Source of the DNA: Orthonyx spaldingii
Taxonomy: Eukaryota > Chordata > Aves > Passeriformes > Orthonychidae
Direction: 5' to 3'
Length of the DNA: 64,000 nt
Assembly: GCA_013397795.1 (NCBI GenBank)
Contig: VZTJ01000537.1
Location: forward strand, 1-64,000
Every line of letters starts with the position of its first letter. Within the stretch, counting starts at the first letter, position 1. A program made the translations under genes and the position numbers. Below, piece after piece: positions 1 through 13,486 of this stretch. The notes beneath the pieces were generated by a model that saw only the letters and a program-made list of their open reading frames with translations, did no database searches and was not told where the DNA came from.

Positions 1-1207
1 CTCAAACCACTACAACATGTTTTTGTTGTCCAATGAACACACACACCTATCCAAACCACATTAACCTCTTGCAACAGTTTCCAAAAAAGGGAGTCTATCA
101 GAATACTACAATAAAAAAGCTGGAAGAGTAGCTGGAAAAGTCATATATATATGTCAATACTACAGTGCTTAATGATGTTACAGAGTTTCTCTTTCTTTAA
201 TATATTGATTTAAAAATATTAATTCATTAACAAAAAATAGACAATAATTTTAAAAAATCACTGTTTTCTTAATCATAGCAAATGTCATTGCAGAGCTGAG
301 TGAAATAATTATGCATATTCTTAGGTTCCACTGAGGTAGAGCATTTTGATGAGAGTGTTCCATTTGTCATTCCAAATTAAGGACTCAAACACTTTAAGGG
401 GCATCTAATAAATTTTTCAAGTTATTGCATTGTTATCATTAGGAAAGAAAATTTTAGTAACATGCTTAACTTTATCATTTTTCACCTGCTTACCCATTAA
501 ATAATGGAAAATTTAAAAGTCTAGTTGCAGTAATTTGCATATATCTCTGGTTTCATATACATATTTTCCTAATGTTGTTTGGCCCATGGTCCTATGGAAG
601 TATTTGATGACTGATGTTAGATTTTGCTTTTCTGAACTAGTGAAAAGAGAAGGACCCAGGAGTACTGAAGGGAGACACTGAATTTTTCAAATTTAATTTC
701 AGACATCTAAAATGGTGTCCCCTCTTTTCAGTCATATGATGCAATTGTTATTTAATTTGTAGTAATATTAGCTGTAATTTTTTAACAGACCAGCTGTCCT
801 ACATCAATCCAGAGGTTCATATTATTGTGTCCTGCCTCTAGCTGCATCTATGAACAAATGAGAGGGGGCAAATGATGGGGTTCCTCTTTCTAACACAGAT
901 TTCTTCATACTTAACAATATTTAGCACAGAGGCTGCCTGAGTTATTAGTTAATATATTTTGTAACCATGTGTTTTTCCCAAGTCTTTAAATAACTTGCTC
1001 TTCCAAGAACTTGTCCAGCCTGCCATTTCATTCCTTCATGTGAACTTTACAATAAACTTGACAGAGAGCACAGCTTGCTATTTTTCTGATTAGGAGAGAG
1101 CTTTGGTTGTTTTCAATTAGGCTCCCACTAGCATGGTCTGGATGTGGTGAGAAAATCAATTTGCATCCTACAGGATGTGATGATTTGTGGACCTGCCTTC
1201 CAAGATT
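1..1207. other. AT-rich sequence, no gene seen
   Basis: No open frame with family resemblance, repeat boundary or RNA gene is visible here. The right edge runs into recognisable CR1 sequence, so the last part may be decayed CR1 3' sequence that I can no longer align. Confidence 0.6.
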
Positions 1208-1235
1208 CTTCTAATCCCAGCTGGAGATAACTAAT

Positions 1236-2307
1236 TTACTCAGCCAGATCCAGTACAGGAGTTGCTTCATAAGCTTTGATCGCCATAGCAGGACCGTTCA
1301 CTGAACTGTTGTCAGAGGACATCCAGGTCCCTTTCCAAAGAGCTGCTCCCCAGACAAGTAGAGGCCAGTCTGTGTCATGTTTTCTCAGGTGCAATACCTT
1401 GCACTTGTCCTCGTTGAACCTCCTAAGGTTCTTGTTACTCTTATAGCCTATCCAGGTATCTCTGCAGGATGGTTGTCCCTTATGAAATGTCCACATCCCC
1501 ATTCAGTTTGGAATCATTAGCCAACTTCATCACTATACACTTGATCCCATACTCCAGATCACTTATTGAAGATATTAAATAGCTTTGAGTCCAATATCTA
1601 TCCCTGGAGAACCACATTTTTGTGACGGGCTGGCTGTTTTTAAAGGAGATTTATACCACCACATCCTGGGTGCAACCAGGCAGCCAGTTCCCCATCCACC
1701 TTGCAGACCACTTGTCTAGGCTGTAACATATCATCTTTTCTAGGGGGTGGCTCTGAGAAACTGTATTGAAGGCCTTGGAGGCCATGTGGACAATGTCCAC
1801 CACTTGCCCCACACTGACTCAGCAGGTTACTTTGTCGTAGAGGGAAATCAGGTTTGTTAAGCATGATGTGCCATTGGTGAATCCATGCTGACCTTTCCCA
1901 GAAATGTGCTTCGTCTCACTTGTGACATCTCACAGGAGAAATTGTTCCATAATTTTTTCAGGGACTGAAGTAAGACTGACAGACTTATAATATTCAGATT
2001 ATAAGCCCTTCCTGCAAATAGGGGTGCCTTTAGCTTTCTTCCACTCTTCTGCTTGTCCCCTGATCTCCATAAATTCTCAAAAATTATGGAGCGTAGCAAT
2101 GATGTCAATCAGCTCTCTTAACACCCTCAGGTGAATATTGTCAGGGCCCATTGATTTGTAGGGGTCAAGTATCTGTAACCACTCAAACACAAACTCTTCC
2201 TTCTCTACTGGTTGGTCTGTGTTTGCATTAACCCAGGATTTTCTTCCTAGTGTCTGAGGCCCAAACAGTGCTGGCAAAGAGGTGAAGGAAGTATTAAGAA
2301 CCTCCAC
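1236..2307 (-). pseudogene. CR1 ORF2 reverse-transcriptase relic
   Basis: Several short minus-strand frames together follow the CR1 RT domain. The region 2307-2077 aligns to the start of RT (GPDNIH, LRVLREL), the middle keeps the fingers/palm region only as DNA similarity, and 1502-1236 matches the segment after the catalytic YADD/FADD box. Multiple frame changes show that it cannot make an enzyme. CR1 RT normally performs target-primed reverse transcription of its own RNA. Confidence 0.8.
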
Positions 2308-2774
2308 TTTTCAGCATGGTTGGTGACATTCACATCTCCCATTAAACTGTAGGCCAATATTTTTCTTCTGTTTCTCTTTGTTAAGTACCTGAAGAACTCT
2401 TTCTTGTGGGAAACTTCAATTCAAGCTGAATTTTTTTTCCTAACTGCATCTCTGCACACCCTGGCAATGACCTTGTAGTTCTCAAAGGTATTTATCTGCA
2501 TTTCCTTCTTGGTACCTATCTCATTTGGTTTTGAGCAGACTCAGAAGCTGACATTTAAGCTATTCCTCCAACTACTTTCCTTAAACTTAAAGGGGATGAA
2601 CTGGTTTTATGCTTCCAGGAGAGTGTTCTTGAAAAGCCCTGAGCACTCTCTGACTATTTCATCCTTCATAGAACCTTTCCATGGAGTCCCTCCCAACTGA
2701 GTTCTAATCAAGGTGAAGTTTGCTCTTCTAAAGTCTAAACCCTTAGTCTTAATACTAAACTTCAACATGCTCAC

Positions 2775-3113
2775 CTAAGTACCAAACTCCACAATACTGT
2801 GATCACTGCAGCTGAGGATTTCACTAACCAAGATATTACAAAGCAAGTTTTCTTGGTTTGTGAGCAGCAAGTCCAGCAGCGCCTCACTCCTGGTTGGCAC
2901 ATTTGATATTTGTATGAGGAAATTGTTCTCTTTGTAGTCTGAGATCTTGATGGATGACATATGTGCTGCTGTGTAGTCCTTTCCACAAACGTCTAAATAG
3001 TTGAAGGCACCCATAAGAACCAGGCTCTGTTGACCTTCGGCTTGCTTAAGTGATCTAAATATTGCTTTGTTTGCCCTATTATCTTGGTTTGAAGGCCAGT
3101 AACAGATGCCCAC
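2775..3113 (-). pseudogene. CR1 ORF2 endonuclease relic
   Basis: An open minus-strand run of 112 codons matches the C-terminal half of the apurinic-type endonuclease of CR1 ORF2. Visible family strings are GICYWPSNQ near its start, LVLMGAFNY (CR1 usually has GDFNH, so the metal-binding Asp is lost), EALLDLLLTN, and SCSDHSIVEF, which keeps the catalytic SDH triplet. In the intact enzyme this domain nicks target DNA. Here the 5' part of the domain lies beyond the LTR inserted at 3197-4199. Confidence 0.88.
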
Positions 3114-3319
3114 TGTAAGATCCCCGCTTGGAAATTACTCCTCTCATCTTTACACAAAGGCATTAAATGGGGCTTCCATAATCACCCTAGTTTTCTAGGT
3201 TTTTGGATTTGCCTGGCCAGGCTTTGCTAATGCAGGGCTACAGGGATGACTTCCTCCATATCCAACAGAGCCGACCCTTGGCAGCTCCAAAGATGGATGT
3301 GCTACTCTTCAAGGCTGGG

Positions 3320-3365
3320 CCAATCAGAAATGGTGGTAATGCCTCTGTGATAACATATTCAAGAA
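3320..3365 (+). promoter_or_regulatory. LTR promoter (CCAAT and TATA-like box)
   Basis: A CCAAT box (CCAATCAG, 3320-3327) lies about 30 bp upstream of a TATA-like stretch (ACATATTCAAG) inside the conserved block GCCTCTGTGATAACATATT. The second copy of this LTR family in the window has the better TATA-like form ACATATTTAAG. This is the expected RNA polymerase II promoter of the element; activity is unknown. Confidence 0.55.
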
Positions 3366-4008
3366 GAAGAAAAAGGAAAAAGGATTGTGCACTTGTAATT
3401 GAAGCCAGAGAAGATTAGGGTGAGAGTATATGAGAGGAACAACTCTGCAGATGCCAAGGTCAGTGGAGAAGGAAAGGCAGGAGGTGCTACAGGCATTGGA
3501 GCTGAGATTTCCCTGCAGTCCGTGGTGTAGACCATGATGAAGCAGCTGTGCCCTTGCAGCCCATGGAGGTAACAGGAATGCAGAGATCCACCTCCAGTGC
3601 AGGGAGAAGCCCCACACCAGAGCAGGGGGATACCTGAGAGGGGGCTGTGACCCTATGGGAGACCCATGGATGGAGGAGCCCTCACTGGAGCACACTGTTC
3701 TTGAATGACTGCACCCCACAGGAGTGTGACCCATGTTGCAGCAGTTTGGTGAGGACTGTGAGATGGACCTACGTTGGAGAAGTTCATCAAGAACTGTCTC
3801 CTATGGGAGGCACCCTACAGTGAACAGGGGAAGGACCATTCTCTCTCAGCAGTGGGAGAAGTCACAGGTGATGAACTGACTGTAACCTCCCATTCCCTGT
3901 CTCCCTGCGCCACTGGGGAAAGAGGTAGAAGAAGGAAGGGGGGGATGGGAGGAAGGTGTTTTTAAGGTTTTATTTTACTTCTCATTATCCTTCTCTGATT
4001 TTGTTAGT

Positions 4009-4014
4009 AATAAA
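4009..4014 (+). terminator. LTR polyadenylation signal AATAAA
   Basis: A canonical AATAAA sits in an AT-rich tract about 190 bp before the LTR 3' end, where this LTR family normally carries its poly(A) signal. Confidence 0.55.
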
Positions 4015-4199
4015 TACAATTAATATCCCTAATTCTAGGTGGTTTTGCCTGTGATGGTATTTGGTGAGTTATATTTCCTGGTCCTTATCTCAGTTCATGA
4101 ACCTTTTGTTATATTTTCTCTCCCCTGTCCAGGCTGCAGAAGAGAGTGAGAGATGAGCTTGGTGGGCACCTCACATCTGGCCAAGGTCAACCCATTACA

Positions 4200-4720
4200 A
4201 CCTTCAAGGTTTTCCTTAACAAAAAGTACTAGTCCTACTCCACTTCCTCCTTACCTATCTTTACAAAACAACTTATAGCCATCCATCATGATCCTCCAGT
4301 CATGTGAGTTGTCCTGCCATGTTTCAGTTATTTCCACAATACAACTCTCTGACTGTGTCTGATGCTCCAGCTGCTCTCTTTCTTCCCTAGCCTGAGTATG
4401 TCAATATATACACACTTGAGGCGGTTGGTCTTCTGATTCTCATCCTGGGAGGCAGATAAACAGCATTTTTTGCAGCTCTGGTTGGCCTGGTCTATTCCCC
4501 CGTTTGTTGCAATATCATAAGTGTTGCCACTCTGGATCCTGTACCCCAAGTCCTTCACTTTAAGGCCCACCTTACCAAGTTGGTCAGTCTGTTGCTAAAG
4601 GTTCCTTTACCTCTTCTAGACAGGTGGGTGCCGTTTCTCCCTGACAGTCTATAATCATGGTAGAATGCCCCATTGTCATAAAAGCCAAAACTCTCAAAAA
4701 AGCACCAGCCACAAAGTCAG
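4200..4720 (-). mobile_element. CR1 LINE, 5' continuation beyond the LTR
   Basis: Minus-strand CR1 similarity resumes directly after the LTR. The stretch 4260-4335 matches the CR1 region around 'tatagccatcc...ccagtcatg...ccatgtttc', continuing upstream through the N-terminal endonuclease coding region. Similarity fades after about 4570. Weak CR1-like phrases may continue to about 5170, but I could not align them with confidence. Confidence 0.72.
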
Positions 4721-7697
4721 AAGTTTATTTGCATGATATGTCTTTTTCCGGCTACACTCTCTCCTGTAACTCATAAAATGGAAGAAGAGGTAACTTGGAC
4801 ACCAACACTTCTCATTTGCACTCCCTGGGCCCTGAAGCCTTCCCTCATCTGCCCAAATTCCAGTTTGCAGTGTCATTTATGAAAAAGTAGCAAAGGACAG
4901 CAGGCTGTGCTCTGGACAGATTGTAACACTTTCCCCAGCAGCATCTTGGCCCTTAGTTCCCAGAACGCAGAATACTTCTCATGGCTCCCTGTCAGCCCAG
5001 CAGATGTGGGTGCCTTAGTGACTCTTAACAGAGAGTCACCCAGAAGTAACTCCTCATTTCTTTTTATAGTTTTCACTGTGTGCTGCTGTACAGTTTCTCC
5101 TTGCAGACCTTGCTTGTGGGTGTCTACAACTGTTAAAGCTGCAAGTCTGTTTTTGATCATAATGCTGGATGGTTAGGAATGAGGTAGAGTCCTGATTTTG
5201 TGGTTACTTTTTAAAATAGTTTCGTGGAACTGTGCAAATTATATGCTGCTTTGCCTGCTTCCCTCAAAACACCTAAGTAGACCCAGGAAAGTTGAAGAGG
5301 CCTGAGAAAGATCATCAAATTGTAAATGCCTGTACCAAATATTTCAGAATTGATAGCAGCATTCACTCACCATGTGATAAATTGGAGATTTTGCCAGCCG
5401 GCATTCCAGACTTCCTTCACTCCTACACTTAGCTCCAGAGTCAAATTAAAGAGATGTGGTAGACACAATATCCTTCAGAGATTTCATATGAGCAAATCTC
5501 ACCAATACATCATTGACACAATATTAGCCTGGCCTCATAGAGATTACTTATCACAGTACTCTTACACTTCATGTCAGAAGCTAGTAACTAATGAAACACT
5601 GAGATACAGCCAGGTTTTTAGGGTTTACAGGAACTTTCTTTTCTAAAGACAGGGACTCTAATGAAAAGCATTTCCAATTCCATAAATTTCAGAGTCCCAT
5701 ACATTATCAGAAAATGTGGGTTTAAGTTCTAGGTAAATTAATAACTTTATCCTTTCTAAATAAAAAAAATTCTCACCCATGCTTCTCATAAATGCAACAC
5801 TTGCATTTGTCTCAGAGCTTTCCATAGAATATTTAGTAAAGGGTTTGTACTCCCTGTTTATTTGCTTTTCTCTGTTAGCCCCTCTTATGCCTTGTGGGGA
5901 CAAAGAACAGTCCAGGAGGGGACTGTCTCTCTGCAAATTCAAGCAGAGGCTTTCTCTGTTGTGCAGAGAAAGGAGCAGGGCTTCCAGAACGGTGTGAATT
6001 TAAATATTTTCTTTTTTCATTCAGCAGATGCTGTGCTAATTGAAAAGATTCCCTTGGTGTATTGCCAAAGAGACTTATTTCTATGTTTTAACCTTTCATA
6101 TACTAGTTGTTCTTGGCTTTGGTGGCTGTTGATTCCAGCAGACATTATAGTAGCCAACACTGTAAGACTTCACACTAAATCAATCGTAATCTTTCTCTCA
6201 GTCTAGTATAATACACTTCAATGATTAACCTGAAGCATCTCTTTTATGCTGTAGTTATGAGCATTCCAGGACAAGAACCATCCTCTGTTCATGCATTCTT
6301 TGCACAGAGGGCTGTAGGTTTGGTTGCCATGATAAAATGCAAGTTAAACAGATACAGGACTCATTGAGACACCTATCTGCCAAGTCATGTTTTAAAACAT
6401 ATTTTCGCATCATTTCATACTTGTATTTCTGAGATACATATTCAAAATTTGTTTTCAATTAGCTGAAAGTTTGTTTTAGACCATAGCATGGTCGTCTTTC
6501 CCCCTGGTTTCCATGTGGTTACCCATTTTAACAGCTAGTTTTATTTCATAAAAAAACTTCAAGAAAAGTCTATTTCAGAAATTTCATGCCATGTTCATTT
6601 TTCAGGCTTCTCATGGTAAAGACTAACTGACATTGCTACAGCCATTCCAACATGAAGCTTTTATTTGAAGTGATGTAGCAAAAAAAATTTAATCTACTTT
6701 TCATCAGCTATTGTTCTTGTAAATAATCATAATTTAGTTAATCCTGATTTCAAATAGGGATGTTGCCACATAGAATCCTATGGCCACATTTCCAATTAAT
6801 AACATTCAGAAGCCCTGAAATTGAGTATTTCACTATTCACTACTCAAAAACTGTTTCAGTCTCTCTGTAGAGCTATAGTGAAGATAATTTAATCATTCCT
6901 CATGTAAATTATATTATCAGACATAACACGTCTTCCCTATTACATCTTAAGCAATGATTCAAGTGTTAATATAAATGTATCTTTTAAATTGGCTAGGAGA
7001 TCAACCAGTAAAGAATTTTTTTATGAAGAGACAGTAGTTTTTGACTCAGATTCCCTTTATTTTATGTAACTTTTAATTCCCCTGTAGCATTTTCTTAAGG
7101 AAGTTTTCTATTCATAATCTACTTAACTGTCATATATGATTAATTTTAAATTAATTTTATTACACGCATCTCATATTCTTGATAGATGAGCAGTACAGAA
7201 TTTCACAGAATCATTGGCAGTTCATACTCAGGTCTATGTCTCCCTCAAATTGAATCTTCCTCTGTTTAATGGGGAGAAAAAATTAAAAAGGCTCTCTGTT
7301 AACCGGATTTTAATGCACATCAAAACTTTTTATATTCTATCGGCTTGCTTAAAAATTCAAGCTCTCAACTGAGCAAGCAAGTCAACCCAAATTTCCTATT
7401 CTTAACATGTATGATGTAATAGCTCAAATCAAACAAGCAATGAAGCAAAAGAAGTGGAAAGGATGGAGATAAAAAATTGATCTGTGACACTTTGGTCTTG
7501 CAGATCACATTTGGACAGTAGTAACTCGGGGGCCTGAAAATCAAGAGTAGAAAATCTGATCTACTTCTTGAGAGCTGAGGCAGCACCCCACACCACACAC
7601 AGTTCTTCTACCTCTGAGGGAGCCTTCAGAAGCCAAGACAGCTGATCTTGCTACTCCTGGGATCCAACAGGATCGAATAATAGTAGACTTATCTTGA
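4721..7697. other. AT-rich sequence, no gene seen
   Basis: Only short frames occur, none with recognisable domains. The first 450 bp may be decayed 5' CR1 sequence. The rest shows no repeat boundary I can define. Confidence 0.5.
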
Positions 7698-7831
7698 TTT
7701 CCCATCAAGGAATCATCTTTCTATCTTTGACAAAATTCACCCTTCTTAAAAAACTAACATGGACGATTCCATCAAGGAATCATCTTTCCATCTTTGACAA
7801 AATTCACCCTTCTTAAAAAACTAACATGGAT
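7698..7831. repeat. Tandem duplication, 67-bp unit
   Basis: Two adjacent copies of a 67-bp unit (about 7698-7764 and 7765-7831) share 'ccatcaaggaatcatcttt' through 'aaaaaactaacatgga'. They differ at only a few bases near the unit edges and one internal site. The near identity implies a recent duplication. Confidence 0.92.
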
Positions 7832-7912
7832 GTGTATGTTTCCTATATTTTAAATACTTTTTCCAGGCTAAATAATATGGTATGCTAATAGGATAGGAAA
7901 TACTCTGAAAAG

Positions 7913-8021
7913 AGAAAAAAAGGGCCCCTGAAAGTATTTGCTTTTGCATACAGAACCCTCATTAAAAGAAAAAAAGGGCCCCTGAAAGTATTTGCTTTTG
8001 CATACAGAACCCTCATTAAAA
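7913..8021. repeat. Tandem duplication, 54-bp unit
   Basis: Two adjacent copies with a 54-bp period begin with 'agaaaaaaagggcccctg' and run to 'accctcattaaa'. They are essentially identical. The purine-rich junction (agaaaaaaaggg) is a likely slippage or microhomology site. Confidence 0.93.
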
Positions 8022-11000
8022 GAAGCCAAACACGCGCCACTTCAGGTAATTTCAGTTCTAAAAGCCAGTGATTTCCACAAGTCAGTGATTTCCTTAACAG
8101 AAGAGTTTTAGCATTTCTTTTGGGAATATCAGGAGCTCAAGCACTATTGAAGCAGAATGTCACTTACAGTTTAAGAAAAATTACTGTCAAATGAATAATG
8201 GCTGCTCAAGACACATGTTATCTATTTCTGCAATTAGTAGAGAAATCCTGTTGTAAGACTCATTTAAAACATCAGTTTTACTGCCACAGGAAAGCAGCAA
8301 TGTGTGTTGCATTTGGCAGCACCACTGTGCTGTAGTTAAAGGCCTGCCAGACTTATTGTTACAAGGTTTTATTTTGAGAATTGTGCAACTAGGAGATATA
8401 AATTTTCTCCAAATAAAGTCTGCATTCAAGCTTTCCCCTGAGAAGGAGTTTCTTCTTATAGAAATGAGTCAGTCAAAGAGGATTTTTCTTTTCTCAGTGT
8501 TGTCAAAGGTGATTTTTCTTTTTTAATATTAAAAATATGAAAACCTTAAGTTGCAATAAATTAACCAGATGTTGATATTCTTTGCGAAGCAATGGATATG
8601 AGACTTACCAAACTCTATTTTTCTCACAGCTAAGTCCTACACACTCATTGTACTGTCTCCCACCAGGTCACATGCAATATACCTTAAGAATCTGATGAGA
8701 AGTCTTCCCACAGGGAAATCTAATAAAGGCTTAGGGAGTCTAATTGTATTCTGCACTCAAGTGAGGACACATGTCCCTGAAAACAGAGTAGTTCCAGAAC
8801 TACCTCCTTTCGGAAGTAGTGGTAAAAAATCTCTATATATGTAAAAACTCTGATTCCCAGGGAATCTACTCTAGCATGATCATTTTAACCTAGAAATGGT
8901 AATTGCAAGTATATATTCACAACACTTCCATGCTGATAATTCCAACATTCACTGTGCTATGGATAATGCATCAGGGTTGAAAATCTTCAGCCTGTTACTT
9001 GCCTATGTGTAAAAAACCAGAAAACTTTGAATAAATGGGCCTCACAACAGAATTAGGCAGGAAAGAGCAAAGAATGTTGAAATGAGGATATGACAAAAAA
9101 TGCAGTTCCTAATCCAATATCCCACATCCACATGTAGTGCTGTGTTAAGATTTCTGAATCCTCGTATGAGCTACACCATCCGCTTCCCTTCCTCCTCCTT
9201 AGTGTTGCTCAGATCCAGACCCACAGGACAAATATCAGTATTTTCCACCACATTCCTCATCTGGATGACATAAAGAGCAAAGAGGGCATATTCCTGCCAC
9301 ATCCGTGAGGAGATCTACTGTTCCAGAAGTTCAACCTGAAATAAAGTTTCCTCTGAATAGAAAATTTTAAGATCTTGCTATATTCTGTGTATATGTATTT
9401 AGATACTTTGTGAAAGAAAGAGGTCTCTGTGGCTTTTGCCATAAGCCTGGATGCAGATGTTAGCTTTGTAAACATGACCTTTTGCACTTTTAATGATATT
9501 TATTATCTGTCTGCAACATACATAGCAAGTATTACCAAACACTTTGCACTATCAAGGAACACTATCCAGACTGCAATGTCTCCTATGAGATAATCCTGAT
9601 GGAAAGAAAAAAAATGTATGTACTAGATGCAAGTATAATAAAGAAGCCTTACTAATGTACAGAGAACATAAAAATTATGGCCGGTAAAGTTTTCCTGCTG
9701 TCTGGGACAGGGTATTTCCTCTGGAGCTGTTTGTCTCCACACTCTATTTCTTGAGTAATCTAGCTGGCTCTTTTCTTTGGAGCCTGCATTCAGCAAGTTA
9801 CATGTACTTCTAGTTTCTTACTGTGGTGGTTAATTTCATGCTAAATAGCACACATTGTGCAAGCAGATTGGTGACAAGAAACATGTTTATAGAATATATA
9901 ATGTGGCCTGGGCATAGAAGAGAGTGTGCAGCTCATGGTTGTGCAACATTCTTTTAGACATTAATGAGATGTGATGTGACTTTCCCTGGGAGAAAGTCTA
10001 ACACAATGCAATGTTCCCATCTTATTAACTGGCATTATAGTCTTAGATTTTCATACAATGATGTTCACTGGTCTGGCATCTGCAAACATTGTCTCATGTT
10101 AGCTTCAATACAAACTAGATATATGGCAAGAAGAAAATTTCAAACAGTACATGTTGCTCTTTTCAAACTATATTTCTAGCATTACATATTTCAAGTTTAG
10201 TTTTTAAGGTTATTGCATCATATTCCATGCAAACAGGTATGTTAAAATCAATAGCAAAATTTTTTGTCTATATTCCATGCCTTCATTCTAGTAGAATTCT
10301 TTCTTTGCCCCACAGAAGAAAAAGAAAGATGCTTGCTGTTATAATATTAGTTTCACTTAGAAACTTATGCTTGCAAGGTCCAAAATAATATTAAAATGAA
10401 AACATTTTGTCACTTATTCTATGAATTTCAAACTTGTGTCACATCCCTGCTGGTAGAATTTGGCATGTTCTCAAGGTAAAAGAAAAGAGAAAGAATATCA
10501 GAAGAAGGATTCAGCCCTGAGGCAGGCATGACAGTAAGTCTAAATTTAAGTGCTCTAACACATTTAAAAGTTCATCTAGTGGAGGCATGGGAAGAGAATA
10601 AGGACATTAAAACAACAAGAAGTGTCTTTTAGCCACTCCATTTCTGCAGGTATGAGGACACCTAAACAGTCTTTTCTCTCATAGTATGAATGCCCTGTTT
10701 CCAGCCTTGTTTATATAGTCCTTATGAGAAGAGACATTTAGTAAATTGACTAGAAAGTAAATCTGAAGTCACTTTGTTCCCTCCCCATACCTTCACGGAC
10801 GGAAATCTTTGGTGTTTTGTTTGTCTGTGTGCCAGTGAAGTGGAGGGTGTCCAAGACAAATGTGCATTCTCCAACATATGCTAAATGTTGACCTAAGGCA
10901 TACACTACCCTTTTTCATTCATTGCTGATATATCTGGTATAAGACTGTAAGCTAAAATAACAACTTCTAGGCTCTGCAGAAAAAACTGCACATAAATGAC

Positions 11001-13486
11001 AGACTCTCAGTCCATTAAAACCCTAAGACTATACTTATTTGTCTAGGCTTCATCCTTTCACTGCTGCATTTTGCTCTGGCATCCAGGAGCAAGTGTAATT
11101 TTGCTTCTGGAGACATCCTGTGGAGAGACTCTCTAGAGGACAGAGACCTCACAGGAATCCTGGAATCCTTTGCCCTGAATCAAATTCTGCTGGCAAAATC
11201 TGTGTATCAGCACAGAAGGCCCTGTACACATATATTCATGCTTCATTTTTGCAGGTCAAAGCACTACAGCTTTGACATGAAAGCAAAATCTGAGAGGACA
11301 GAGAGATTGACAACTCTCTACTGGCCACAGTTGATTTGTCGAAATTTCTTGACTGTATAGTTGCAGAAGTCACTTTAACCTTGGGGGGTTTTGTGGATTG
11401 ATAACTGTGGGTGTCTGTTGCTGCAATTTTCTTTTCTTATTGTGTATTTCTTCCTTACACGATTATTTTTTTTAACACCCTCTTTACCTGGCAGTAAGTT
11501 AGCTTCAGAGTCAGTCAAAAGAATAAATTGCTAGATTGACTATGCACTTGTTTCAAAGATATTCATTTTTTTTTATCATTGAAGAAAGTAAAATTCACTG
11601 TTGTATCTAAGACATTAGTCAACAATATGACTGTGAGCCAAGTTTTTTATTTGTATTAGGGTCACAAGCTTATCAGAAAAACAAGGTTGCTGAAGTGTGA
11701 GTTTGAAGACATATGTAAGTGACACCTGTTTGTGTTACACTGCTTCAAGGCTTCCCATTCTCTTGCTTTTTGAAGCCTTTCCAGTCCAGCAATTTCTAAG
11801 AGAATTTTAAAATGTATACTTCCCCGACAAGTGCTTCTGTTTACAGTAGAGCTTTCAAGAGTTGACAGGTATTAGAGCACTAATTTATTTATCCTATTCA
11901 CATGCAAAGCTGCACACAGCTTCTTAGTGCCATCTCTGGTTGAGAACTGAAAGCACACTATAGCCAGTTAGATACTGAATTTTGATATGTAGCTATCCAT
12001 GTCAACTCAGCTTACAGATCAGACTCTCCAAGGGAATAAGGGCTGTGATTTGTAGACTGTTTTTCCAAAAGTAGGTTTCCAATAAACCCTGTTTCTTGCA
12101 AAATGAAGTTTCAGAATACACCCTGAAACACTAGTTTTGATGAAAAAGCTTGCTTGAAGTCTATGAAGCTGCTCATAGACAGTTTTATAAAGCATTTGTA
12201 AAATTAGCCAAGATAACAGCTTTTCTAAGAAAAGTTATAGATATAGAATTTAAAATACTTATTTTTATTAATATCATCACTGACCACAAAATAGAATATC
12301 AATCTTTCCATTAAAAGCAGAGAAAGTAAAGTATGTGTTTTGCTATCTTTAAAACCGTAAGATGGAATTTAAGTTCTTTCAGGATCGTAGATGTAACTAG
12401 TTTACCTTTTGTTATAAACTTATCCTGCCATTTTTTGTCTCCATTTCTCTTTCAATTATGTGTTCACAGCACTGCCTGGTATTTATTCTGGTAGAATCTG
12501 AGTTAATGACAAAATTCTGAAAAATGTTAGTAATCTTGATTGAAACATGTAAATTTCAGAAGATGTTGACCATGTTTTAGGGCTCACAGTCTATAGATAT
12601 TTCAGTCTGCTCCTCAAAAAGAAATTCCAAACAACCACTAATATATCTCCTCAGGAAGGCTACATGCAGAACAGTCATAAATCAGAAAACATTGTTTTGA
12701 ATTTTTTTTTCTCCCTTGTTGTTGTCTGTAATAGTTTTTGTACACACTTCCTCTTTAGAGGGTAATGTTAAGAGATGCTTAAACTTTGCAGAAAGCTAGC
12801 AAGACCCCATGACAAGACTTAAAGCAATGCTCATGGAAAGTAAAACCACTTACTTTATTTTCATTTCTTTTCCCACTCCATTTCACCCAGTTAAAGCAAG
12901 TGAAATGAAACAGGAGACTGCGAGAGCAAGACACCCAGTGCAGTGAACAAAGAAAAGTAAGCAGAAAAACATCTGACGAAAGAGCTGATTAAAAAAATAG
13001 CATGCCTCTCCTGAAATACCTCCATCCATTTATTTATAGTGTTTTCTATTATTTAGTGTGTTCAGGGAGGTATGTTCTTTTCTATTTAATGTTTTAAGTA
13101 TGGTCTTGTACTGTAACCAGTGCAAGAATAGACACATTGTTATTTTCCTCTACTGATCATGGTTTCAGCTGTACCATATCCAGTGTACTAGGAATCCATC
13201 TTCAAGTGACTCTGGAGCTGCAATATGTCTTTGTAAGCAAAATTATGGTGTGCCACATAAACCAGAGAATGAGGAAGGTTTGCAACATTAATAGTGTGGT
13301 AAGGTAATGAGCTATAATAACTAAATCTGTTGAAACAGAAGTTCATCTGATTCTTACATACAATTGGTGAGCAGTCAAAAAAACCCCTGCTAAACCTATT
13401 TCCTTTCCCACTACCTCTATTAACAGAAAGTCTAGACAATAATTGTAGAATTTAATACTAATATGAAATGTTTTTCCCAAGTTCTG
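8022..13486. other. AT-rich unique sequence, no gene seen
   Basis: No family-like coding frame, LTR, CR1 tail or RNA gene is visible on either strand. Confidence 0.55.

Larger units (their letters stand above)
1236..3196 (-). mobile_element. CR1 LINE, 3' segment, split by an LTR
   Basis: Read on the minus strand, this is an avian CR1 (Chicken Repeat 1, non-LTR retrotransposon) ORF2 relic. Conceptual peptides in order are an endonuclease piece (3113-2775), the start of the reverse-transcriptase region (2307-2077) with the family string KSMGPDNIHLRVLREL, and a distal RT piece (1502-1236) containing FNEDKCKVLHL. Frameshifts and stops lie between the pieces. The usual CR1 3' UTR with octamer repeats is not present at the left edge. 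The element resumes at about 4200, beyond an inserted LTR. Confidence 0.88.
3197..4199 (+). mobile_element. ERVL-type avian solo LTR inserted in CR1
   Basis: The sequence interrupts CR1, which resumes on the far side. It follows a common avian ERVL-type LTR: a short U3 with CCAAT, the conserved GCCTCTGTGATAACATATT stretch, a mid-region of imperfect repeats around 'gcagcccatgg'-type and 'gagcag'-type phrases, an AATAAA at 4009-4014, and a 3' end close to the family's usual GGTCAACCCACCACA. No second LTR or internal gene is present, so this is a solo LTR. The left edge is uncertain by about 10 bp and I could not settle the target duplication. Family assignment is from memory of avian repeats. 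Confidence 0.8.
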
